Of a stretch of DNA of 15,349 nt, positions 6,987 through 13,904 are shown one piece after another. The translations under genes and the position numbers were made by a program. The DNA lies in the NCBI GenBank assembly GCA_003228965.1, contig QIGP01000339.1:1-15349 (forward strand), read 5' to 3'. Position 1 is the stretch's first letter; each line of letters starts with the position of its first letter. Below the pieces are notes generated by a model that saw only the letters and a list, made by a program, of their open reading frames with translations, was not told the DNA's origin and made no database searches. The stretch is from Gammaproteobacteria bacterium (GTDB lineage: Bacteria > Pseudomonadota > Gammaproteobacteria > Steroidobacterales > SZUA-146).

Positions 6987-7009
6987 TAGAGTTAGTCTAG
7001 ACTAAGTCT
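6965..7009. promoter_or_regulatory. Cluster of AGTCT/AGACT inverted half-sites, likely operator of the rubrerythrin cassette
   Basis: Six copies of AGTCT or its complement AGACT occur in 45 bases: AGTCT 6965, AGACT 6971, AGTCT 6982, AGTCT 6994, AGACT 6999 and AGTCT 7005. They form AGTCT-C-AGACT (6965-6975), a perfect 14-bp palindrome TTAGTCTAGACTAA (6992-7005), and a longer inverted pair AGACTTAG (6971-6978) with CTAAGTCT (7002-7009). Such density in the divergent spacer just upstream of rbr suggests cooperative binding by a dimeric repressor or activator. The GACT-6-AGTC core at 6972-6985 is close to, but one base wider than, the remembered IscR type 1 core. The regulator is unknown. Confidence 0.6.
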
Positions 7010-7047
7010 TATGTCACCACCACCAAAATGCAACAGAGGATGCCCAC

Positions 7048-7467
7048 ATGTCCCTTAGCGGTAGCAAAACTGAACAAAATCTTAAAGACGCATTTGCCGG
7101 CGAGTCACAGGCTAATCGCAGATACCTCTACTTTGCAGCAAAAGCTGACGTCGAAGGATACAACGATGTCGCTGCTGTGTTCCGTTCGACCGCTGAAGGC
7201 GAAACCGGACATGCGCACGGTCATCTTGAGTATCTGGAAGAGACTGGCGATCCGGCAACGGGTTTGCCTATTGGTATCACGTCCGACAACCTAAAAGCAG
7301 CGATTGCTGGCGAAACGCACGAGTACACCGACATGTACCCGGGCATGGCCAAAGCCGCGCGCAATGAAGGCTTCGACGAGATTGCCGACTGGTTTGAAAC
7401 GCTGGCCAAAGCCGAGCGTTCACACGCCAACCGTTTCCAGAAAGCTCTGGATACGCTCGACGCCTGA
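7048..7467 (+). CDS. Rubrerythrin-type diiron protein without rubredoxin domain
   Basis: Rubrerythrins are ferritin-like diiron proteins, usually acting as peroxidases that reduce hydrogen peroxide with electrons from a rubredoxin-type centre. This 139-residue protein holds a complete four-helix diiron site: E19, E52-x-x-H55, E89, E92 and E123-x-x-H126. In order and spacing these match the seven ligands known from Desulfovibrio rubrerythrin. It ends at LDTLDA and contains no cysteine, so the C-terminal rubredoxin domain of classical rubrerythrin is absent and electrons must come from elsewhere. AGAGGA at 7035-7040 is a good ribosome site 7 bases before ATG. The gene begins a cassette with an Fe-S protein and a DUF3501 protein, and a strong terminator follows it. 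The peroxidase role is inferred from the family. Confidence 0.93.
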   Translation: MSLSGSKTEQNLKDAFAGESQANRRYLYFAAKADVEGYNDVAAVFRSTAEGETGHAHGHLEYLEETGDPATGLPIGITSDNLKAAIAGETHEYTDMYPGMAKAARNEGFDEIADWFETLAKAERSHANRFQKALDTLDA

Positions 7468-7514
7468 ACGAACTGATAAGTGATCCCTCGTCGGGTCACA
7501 CGTTCGAATACGAT

Positions 7515-7545
7515 AACGGGTGGCTCTGCCACCCGTTTTGTTTTT
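7515..7545 (+). terminator. Strong intrinsic terminator after rubrerythrin
   Basis: ACGGGTGGC (7516-7524), loop TCT, and GCCACCCGT (7528-7536) form a perfect 9-bp GC-rich stem, extendable by one A-T pair. It is followed by TTTGTTTTT at 7537-7545. This is a textbook Rho-independent terminator, lying 48 bases after the rbr stop and 30 bases before the next gene. It should make rbr mRNA more abundant than that of the downstream genes, which would then be read by readthrough or from an unseen weak promoter. Confidence 0.9.
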
Positions 7546-7575
7546 AGCTGACAGCACACTGTAGAAGGCCCGCTT

Positions 7576-8919
7576 ATGTCATCCGGATCACACCGTCGCG
7601 AAGGAAGTCTCGAAGCGCCCACCCGTCATCCGCTAAAATGGAAAGACGACGAATTTTACAACGAAGAAAGTTTGTTCAGTGAGCTCGAGCGCGTGTTCGA
7701 TATTTGCCATGGTTGCCGTCGTTGCTTTAATTTGTGCAATTCGTTTCCTACGCTGTTCGACGCGGTAGATGAGTCGGACACTATGGAAGTGGATGGTGTA
7801 CCGAAGTCCGTCTATTGGGACGTGGTCGACCACTGTTTCTTGTGCGACATGTGCTATATGTCAAAATGCCCCTACGTTCCGCCTCACGAATGGAACGTAG
7901 ATTTTCCTCATTTGATGCTTCGAGCCAAAGCGTTCAAGTTCAAGAAGGAAGGTACATCCAAACGCAATCGCCTACTCTCCGATACCGATACAGTTGGCAA
8001 GCTTGCTGGCATTCCTGTCATTGCGCAGGCCGTTAACGCAGTAAACAAAACCGCTGCCGGGCGCAAAATGCTCGATAAGACGCTGGGCATTGCGCAGGAC
8101 GCCCCGGTTCCCGAATATCATTCCAAAACGTTCCGAAAGAGCGCTGCCAGGAACTTAAGCAAAACCATTAAGTCCGTAGCCACTGAAACAACAACTGGCA
8201 AAGTGGCCTTGTTCGCTACCTGTTACGGCAACCGCAATGAGCCCGAACTTGGTCACGATCTGGTGGCTATTTTTGAACACAACGGTATAGAAGTCGTGTT
8301 GGTCGACAAAGAGCGGTGTTGCGGGATGCCCAAATTTGAGTTGGGCGATTTGGAGAGTGTTGCCAAGGCTAAGGAGATCAATGTACCTGTGCTCGCCAGG
8401 CTGGTCGATCAGGGTTACGATATTGTCGGTCCCGTACCGTCGTGTGTGCTCATGTTTAAGCAGGAGCTACCGCTAATGTTCCCGGACGATCTGCACGTGC
8501 TAAAAGTGCAAAAAGCGATGTTCGACCCGTTTGAATATTTGCTGGCGCGTCATAAGACCGGTCACATGAAGGTAGATTTTAAGAAATCCCTGGGTAAAGT
8601 TGCCTATCACGCGGCGTGTCATTTGCGCGTACAAAACATCGGCCTCAAAACACGCGACGCGCTGGCTCTAGTGCCCGGTACCACGGTTGAGGTCATTGAA
8701 CGCTGTTCGGGTCACGACGGCACTTACGGCGTCAAAAAAGAGTTTCGCGCCTCGGCCATCAAAATTTGCCAGCCGGTAGTGAGTCGAATCACTAAAGCTG
8801 TTCCCGATTATTATGCGTCTGACTGTCCGATGGCCGGGCGCCAGATTGAAAGCGTCATGAAAGAAGAAAAAGAACCCACCCACCCCTTAAAACTGTTGCG
8901 CACTGCGTACGGTATTTAG
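7576..8919 (+). CDS. Ferredoxin/CCG-domain Fe-S protein (GlpC/heterodisulfide-reductase-like), rubrerythrin-associated
   Basis: A 447-residue soluble protein with two N-terminal 4Fe-4S motifs and two CCG-type domains. Motif one is C44-x2-C47-x2-C50-x3-C54. Motif two is C87-x2-C90-x2-C93-x4-C98-P, with one residue more than usual before the last cysteine. The first CCG unit (about 208-300) has C216, C248-C249-G250 and C290. The second (about 340-425) has C348, C377-S378-G379, C398 and C417, so its CCG has become CSG in CSGHDGTYG. This layout resembles GlpC and HdrD-like electron-transfer subunits, which pass electrons between quinone or flavin partners and a redox enzyme. Between the two halves lies a basic linker of about 100 residues. 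AGAAGG (7563-7568) is a good ribosome site. Encoded between rubrerythrin and DUF3501, it may be the electron donor that the rubredoxin-less rubrerythrin lacks; this is inference. Confidence 0.88.
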   Translation: MSSGSHRREGSLEAPTRHPLKWKDDEFYNEESLFSELERVFDICHGCRRCFNLCNSFPTLFDAVDESDTMEVDGVPKSVYWDVVDHCFLCDMCYMSKCPYVPPHEWNVDFPHLMLRAKAFKFKKEGTSKRNRLLSDTDTVGKLAGIPVIAQAVNAVNKTAAGRKMLDKTLGIAQDAPVPEYHSKTFRKSAARNLSKTIKSVATETTTGKVALFATCYGNRNEPELGHDLVAIFEHNGIEVVLVDKERCCGMPKFELGDLESVAKAKEINVPVLARLVDQGYDIVGPVPSCVLMFKQELPLMFPDDLHVLKVQKAMFDPFEYLLARHKTGHMKVDFKKSLGKVAYHAACHLRVQNIGLKTRDALALVPGTTVEVIERCSGHDGTYGVKKEFRASAIKICQPVVSRITKAVPDYYASDCPMAGRQIESVMKEEKEPTHPLKLLRTAYGI

Positions 8920-8954
8920 CGTTTATCGCATCCAGTCTTTACAGGAATAGATCC

Positions 8955-9539
8955 ATGCCCCACCTCGATCGTAGCTCTCTTTTCTCACTCGAACAGTATT
9001 CACAGAAGCGCACAGATTTTCGCGCTCAGGTGCTTGAGATTAAAAAAACCCGCGCGGTCCAGTTGGGAGAGCATATTGTGTTGCTGTTTGAAAATCGGCT
9101 CACGGTTCAGTACCAGATCCAGGAAATGCTGCGCATCGAGAAAATATTCGAGTCGGCCGGGATCGAGGAAGAGCTGGAAGCTTACAATCCACTAATTCCA
9201 GACGGCGACAACTGGAAGGCCACCATGATGATTCAGTACGACGACGTTGAAGAGCGCCGCGAGAAACTCGTTGAGCTGTATGACGTTGAGAATCAGTTGT
9301 GGGTCCAGGCAGGAGACGGCGAGAAAATTGTGGGTATTGCCGACGAGGACCTGGAGCGTGCCGACGACACCAAGACATCAGCCGTCCATTTTCTGCGCTT
9401 TCAGCTCACCAGTGACGCTATTTCACGAGTTAAAGCCGGTGAACCCATTGCGTTTGGCACGAGCCACCCGCGCTATCCGGTGGGTGATGTTGAGGTAGCA
9501 TCGGGCGTGCGGGACGCGCTGGCCTCTGACCTGGCCTGA
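8955..9539 (+). CDS. DUF3501 family protein, rubrerythrin-cassette partner
   Basis: This 194-residue protein matches what I remember of DUF3501, a family without known function that is repeatedly encoded beside a rubrerythrin and a CCG-type Fe-S protein in Proteobacteria. Landmarks are LGEHIVLLFENRLTVQYQIQ at about 37-56, followed by EMLRIEKIFE, then HFLRFQLT around 145-152 and GTSHPRYPVGD around 168-178. It has no cysteine, signal peptide or membrane segment, so it is a cytosolic protein that does not itself hold an Fe-S cluster. The histidines and acidic residues in the conserved parts could bind metal or a partner, but no catalytic motif is recognisable. AGGA at 8943-8946 lies 8 bases before ATG. 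It starts 35 bases after the Fe-S gene and is surely co-transcribed with it. Family name fairly sure, function unknown. Confidence 0.78.
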   Translation: MPHLDRSSLFSLEQYSQKRTDFRAQVLEIKKTRAVQLGEHIVLLFENRLTVQYQIQEMLRIEKIFESAGIEEELEAYNPLIPDGDNWKATMMIQYDDVEERREKLVELYDVENQLWVQAGDGEKIVGIADEDLERADDTKTSAVHFLRFQLTSDAISRVKAGEPIAFGTSHPRYPVGDVEVASGVRDALASDLA

Positions 9540-9639
9540 TTCTCGAAGCGTTTTGTGTAAACGAAGATTGCATATCTCGTAAATTGCCGTTGAGTTCGCT
9601 ACACTTCCGGCGAAACTTTTTAGTGTTCTGTGCGAGTTC

Positions 9640-11529
9640 ATGGTTAAAACTTACGATGCATCAAATATTGAGGTCCTCAGTGGCCTCGACCCGGTTCGTC
9701 ACCGTCCCGGTATGTATACCGATACCTCCAGACCTAACCATCTGGCTCAGGAAGTCATCGATAACAGCGTCGACGAAGCGCTAGAAGGGCATTGCAACAA
9801 GATCGAAGTTACGTTGTTGCAAGACGGCGGCCTTGAGGTTGTTGATAACGGCCGCGGCATGCCCGTCGATAAACATCCCAAAATGAAAATACCGGGCGTT
9901 GAGCTGATTCTCACAAGGCTTCACTCTGGCGCCAAATTCTCGGGCGAAAACTATAAATTTTCTGGTGGTCTCCACGGCGTTGGTGTCTCCGTTGTCAACG
10001 CACTATCCCAACTTCTGGAAGTGTCGGTGCGTCGAGACGCAAAAGAGCACAGCATGTCGTTCAAGGGCGGTAACAAGGCCTCTGCGCTGAAAGTGGTTGG
10101 CTCCGTAGGGCAGCGCAATACCGGGACCAGTATCCGTTTTTGGCCCGACCCCAAATATTTCGATTCGCCTAAGTTTTCAGTCGCACGCCTGAAACACGTG
10201 CTGCGTGCCAAGGCCGTGTTGTGTCACGGGCTGGAAGTGTCATTTACCGACGAGAAAACGGGCGAGAGCGAGACCTGGAAGTACGCCGATGGCCTCAACG
10301 ACTACCTTCACGAGGCACTCAATACACCCAAGAGACTGCCGCTCGATCTCTATTCGGGCGATGTCAGCAAGGAAGGCGAGGAGGCCGAGTGGGCGTTGTG
10401 CTGGCTCGAAGATCAAGGCGACCTGGTCATTGAGAGCTACGTCAATCTGATTCCTACCCATCAGGGGGGGACGCATGTCAACGGCATGCGCACGGGGCTT
10501 ACAGAAGCCATTCGCGATTTCGCCGAACTGCGCTCACTAGTACCGCGCGGTGTGCGTATTTCGCCCGAAGATGTATGGGATCGATTGAGTTTTGTGCTTT
10601 CAATAAAAGTGCGCGAGCCACAGTTTACGGGCCAAACCAAAGACCGACTGTCTTCTCGTGAAGTAGCGGGCTTTGTGTCCGGTATTGTGAAAGACGATTT
10701 TAGCCTTTGGTTGAATCAACACGTGGAGACGGGCGACGCTATTGCTTCGATGGTCATCGTTAAAGCGCAGCGTCGTATTCAGGCCAGCAAAAAGGTCGTA
10801 CGCAAGAAAATTACGACAGGACCTGCGTTACCCGGAAAACTGGCAGACTGCACCAGCCAGGCTCCCGAGCTGTCTGAACTGTTTTTAGTCGAAGGCGATT
10901 CGGCTGGCGGTTCAGCCAAGCAAGCACGCGATCGTGAAACACAGGCGATCATGCCGTTGCGAGGCAAAATTCTGAATACGTGGGAAGTCTCTTCTAACCA
11001 GGTGCTGGCTTCTCAGGAAGTCCACGACATAAGCGTCGCCATTGGCGTCGAGCCCGGGTCTTGTGATATCAGTGGATTGCGATACCACAAAGTTTGCATT
11101 CTGGCCGACGCCGATTCCGACGGCCTGCATATTGCAGCGTTGCTGTGCGCACTGTTTCTGCGACATTTCAGGCCCCTGGTAGACAGCGGCTACATTTTTG
11201 TCGCGATGCCACCCTTGTTTCGGGTCGATGTCGGTAAACAAGTTTTTTACGCGCTCGACGACTCTGAACGTGAACATATTCTTGCCCGCATTGAGCAGGA
11301 CAAAATGAAAGGCAAAGTGTCGGTTACGCGGTTCAAAGGGTTGGGCGAAATGAATCCCAAACAGCTTCGCGAAACGGCCATGCATGCAGATACGCGACGG
11401 TTAGTGCGCTTGACGCTGGATGCAAAAGACGATGCCGACAAAATGTTTGACATGTTGTTATCAAAGAAACGTTCGGGTGACCGTAAAACCTGGTTACAGA
11501 AAAAAGGCGACCTCGCCGATATCTTTTAA
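9640..11529 (+). CDS. parE: DNA topoisomerase IV subunit B (ParE)
   Basis: ParE is the ATPase subunit of topoisomerase IV, which unlinks sister chromosomes. At 629 residues it is ParE-sized; gammaproteobacterial GyrB is much longer because of a C-terminal insertion. GHKL ATPase landmarks are E38 in QEVIDNSVDEA, DNGRGMP at 69-75, and GGLHGVGVSVVN at 109-120. The transducer lysine is K334 in QTKDRLSS. The TOPRIM domain has EGDSAGG at 418-424 (E418) and DADSDG at 490-495, the ParE form rather than the DADVDG usual in GyrB. The N-terminus, TYDASNIEVLSGLDPVR, matches E. coli ParE closely, which fixes the start. The ribosome site is weak. The parC gene follows after 21 bases, so the two subunits are made from one message. 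A 100-base gap separates parE from the DUF3501 gene. Confidence 0.97.
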   Translation: MVKTYDASNIEVLSGLDPVRHRPGMYTDTSRPNHLAQEVIDNSVDEALEGHCNKIEVTLLQDGGLEVVDNGRGMPVDKHPKMKIPGVELILTRLHSGAKFSGENYKFSGGLHGVGVSVVNALSQLLEVSVRRDAKEHSMSFKGGNKASALKVVGSVGQRNTGTSIRFWPDPKYFDSPKFSVARLKHVLRAKAVLCHGLEVSFTDEKTGESETWKYADGLNDYLHEALNTPKRLPLDLYSGDVSKEGEEAEWALCWLEDQGDLVIESYVNLIPTHQGGTHVNGMRTGLTEAIRDFAELRSLVPRGVRISPEDVWDRLSFVLSIKVREPQFTGQTKDRLSSREVAGFVSGIVKDDFSLWLNQHVETGDAIASMVIVKAQRRIQASKKVVRKKITTGPALPGKLADCTSQAPELSELFLVEGDSAGGSAKQARDRETQAIMPLRGKILNTWEVSSNQVLASQEVHDISVAIGVEPGSCDISGLRYHKVCILADADSDGLHIAALLCALFLRHFRPLVDSGYIFVAMPPLFRVDVGKQVFYALDDSEREHILARIEQDKMKGKVSVTRFKGLGEMNPKQLRETAMHADTRRLVRLTLDAKDDADKMFDMLLSKKRSGDRKTWLQKKGDLADIF

Positions 11530-11550
11530 TCGTGACATACGGTTGTTTTC

Positions 11551-13806
11551 ATGAAAAATGAAGAGTTCGATTTCCAGTCTCTTGAGTCTCGTCCTATTGC
11601 GGATTTTACCGAGCAGGCTTACCTCGACTATTCGATGTACGTGGTGCTCGATCGCGCGCTACCACACCTCTGCGACGGTCTGAAACCCGTCCAGCGGCGC
11701 ATCATTTACGCGATGAGTGAGCTGGGTCTTTCGGCCAGTTCCAAACACAAGAAGTCCGCGCGCACGGTGGGTGACGTGATTGGCAAGTTTCACCCCCATG
11801 GTGATTCTGCCTGTTACGAAGCCATGGTGCATATGGCGCAGCCTTTTTCCTACCGTTACCCGATTGTCGACGGCCAAGGCAACTGGGGTTCGCCTGACGA
11901 CCCCAAATCGTTTGCCGCCATGCGCTATACCGAATCCAAGCTGAGGCCATATGCGGCCACCTTGCTTAGTGAGTTAGCTCAAGGGACAACTGACTGGCAG
12001 CCGAATTTCGACGGTACTTTGAAAGAGCCGTTACTGCTTCCGGCCCGGTTGCCTAACGTATTGCTTAATGGCGCCAGCGGTATTGCCGTAGGCATGTCCA
12101 CCGACATTGCGCCTCACAATATGCGTGAGGTCGTTAGTGCGTGCATCAAATTACTGGACGCGCCAAAAACAACGCTTGAAGAGTTGTGCGACCTTGTCAA
12201 AGGCCCGGACTATCCGAGTGGTGGTGAAATTATCAACTCTGAAGAAGAGTTGAGACACATCTACGCAACCGGTAACGGTAGTGTGCGTATGCGCGGTGTC
12301 TATACCTTCGAAGATGGCAATATCGTTGTAAGCGAGCTTCCTTATCAAATATCACCCGGTAAGATTCTTGAGCAAATAGCGGCTCAAATGCGGCTTAAGA
12401 AACTACCCATGGTTGACGACTTGCGCGACGAGTCTGATCACGAATGCGCTATTCGCATTGTAATTATTCCGCGTTCAAATCGAGTCGATAAAGAAGCATT
12501 GATGTCTCACTTGTTTGCGACTACTGACCTTGAGAAAACGGCTCGGGTTAATTTCAACGTAATTGGGCTCGACGGCAAACCCAGAGTGATGGATTTGAGG
12601 TCGATGTTGAAGGCCTGGCTTTCTTTTCGCTTGGACACTGTAACGCGTAGGCTGCAATTTCGTTTAGATCGGGTTGAGCAGCGATTACATCAACTCGAAG
12701 GTCTGTTGGTTGCGTTTCTAAACATTGACGAAGTCATTGCCATCATTCGCAAGTACGACGAGCCGAAGCCAGTATTAATGAAGCGCTTTGAAATAAGCAA
12801 TCTTCAGGCTGAAGCCATTCTTGAACTCAAGCTGCGACATTTAGCCAAGCTTGAAGAGATGAAAATTGAAGGCGAGCAAAAAGAACTAGCCAAAGAACAA
12901 AAACACCTTGCTGGCATTCTCGGTAGTAAGGCGAAGCTGGTTAGGTTGATTCGTGAGGAGTTGCGTGCCGACGTGGAAAAATATGGCGACGACCGACGTA
13001 GCGTAATTGTCGATCGACCTGTTGCCAAAGCCATTGACGAAACCCAGCTAGTACCCAGTGAGCCGGTAACTGTAGTGCTCAGCGAGCGAGGCTTTGCGCG
13101 CTCCGCGAAAGGGCACGAAGTGGACCCAACTCAACTTTCCTATAAGTCAGGTGATGGATTTCTTGCGTCGGCTCTAGGGAAGAGTAACCAGAACGCTGTC
13201 TTTCTCGACAGTCGGGGTAAAGCCTATTCTTCAATGGCGCATACGTTACCTTCGGCACGGGGGCAGGGTGAACCACTGGCGGGTCGATTCAGGCCGGCCG
13301 ACGGCGCACAATTTCGCTCCGTAATGACCGGCGATCCCGATCAGCGCTATGTTCTTGCCAGCAGCGCAGGGTATGGTTTTGTGGGTAAGCTCGAAGATTT
13401 CTATTCGCGTAATAAAGCTGGCAAATCTGTTCTCTCGGTGCCTAAAGGCGCGACTGTGGTTCCTGCCTGTGCGGTTGAACCTGGTGAAGAATGCTGGCTT
13501 GCATCCGTGAGTAACGAAGGGCGCTTGTTGATTTTCTCGCTGGAAGAGCTGCCTGAGTTGGCCCGCGGTAAAGGCAATAAAATTCTGTCTATACCACCGA
13601 AACGAGTCGTCGCAGGCGAAGAGTTTATGGTGTGCATGGTCATACTGGTGGGAGACGATGTTCTGCGCGTTCACTGTGGCGAGCGCACCATGTCGCTGAA
13701 GCCTGCTGATCAGGAGCACTATATTGGTCAGCGTGGCCGGCGCGGAGCGTTGCTTTCTAAAAACTACCGTAAAGTTACCAGGCTCAGTGTTTTAATCAAA
13801 GAGTAG
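11551..13806 (+). CDS. parC: DNA topoisomerase IV subunit A (ParC)
   Basis: ParC cuts and rejoins DNA in the ParC2-ParE2 tetramer. The 751-residue protein has the winged-helix/tower core in about 1-490 and a beta-pinwheel C-terminal domain in about 500-751. The catalytic tyrosine is Y126 in AAMRYTES, preceded by the conserved segment [17 protein letters not shown]. The quinolone-resistance region reads [12 protein letters not shown]86 and E90 correspond to E. coli S80 and E84, so the usual resistance substitutions are absent. Y126 against Y120 in E. coli confirms the six-residue offset. A coiled-coil-like acidic/basic stretch near 425-475 is the normal tower exit. Translation starts 21 bases after parE. 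No clear terminator is visible in the 98 bases before the converging gene. Confidence 0.97.
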   Translation: MKNEEFDFQSLESRPIADFTEQAYLDYSMYVVLDRALPHLCDGLKPVQRRIIYAMSELGLSASSKHKKSARTVGDVIGKFHPHGDSACYEAMVHMAQPFSYRYPIVDGQGNWGSPDDPKSFAAMRYTESKLRPYAATLLSELAQGTTDWQPNFDGTLKEPLLLPARLPNVLLNGASGIAVGMSTDIAPHNMREVVSACIKLLDAPKTTLEELCDLVKGPDYPSGGEIINSEEELRHIYATGNGSVRMRGVYTFEDGNIVVSELPYQISPGKILEQIAAQMRLKKLPMVDDLRDESDHECAIRIVIIPRSNRVDKEALMSHLFATTDLEKTARVNFNVIGLDGKPRVMDLRSMLKAWLSFRLDTVTRRLQFRLDRVEQRLHQLEGLLVAFLNIDEVIAIIRKYDEPKPVLMKRFEISNLQAEAILELKLRHLAKLEEMKIEGEQKELAKEQKHLAGILGSKAKLVRLIREELRADVEKYGDDRRSVIVDRPVAKAIDETQLVPSEPVTVVLSERGFARSAKGHEVDPTQLSYKSGDGFLASALGKSNQNAVFLDSRGKAYSSMAHTLPSARGQGEPLAGRFRPADGAQFRSVMTGDPDQRYVLASSAGYGFVGKLEDFYSRNKAGKSVLSVPKGATVVPACAVEPGEECWLASVSNEGRLLIFSLEELPELARGKGNKILSIPPKRVVAGEEFMVCMVILVGDDVLRVHCGERTMSLKPADQEHYIGQRGRRGALLSKNYRKVTRLSVLIKE

Positions 13807-13904
13807 TCTTACTCGAATGGCACTTACTTAAGCACTAGTGTGACTATTGCACGCTATTGCAGAATTCCCTGCTCTATCTCTGGTGCCTGAACTGATGCAA
13901 CTTT

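Noticed and set aside
6980..7012. OxyR-type binding site before rubrerythrin
   Set aside because: Only the first ATAG quarter-site fits. The following CTAT and ATAG positions do not match, so I kept only the AGTCT cluster.
13246..13719. Minus-strand 157-codon frame inside parC
   Set aside because: It is antisense to the ParC beta-pinwheel coding region, without recognisable domain or upstream signals.
13807..13904. Terminator between parC and the converging membrane-protein gene
   Set aside because: I found only a short CACTAGTG palindrome and no stem with a T-run on either strand.
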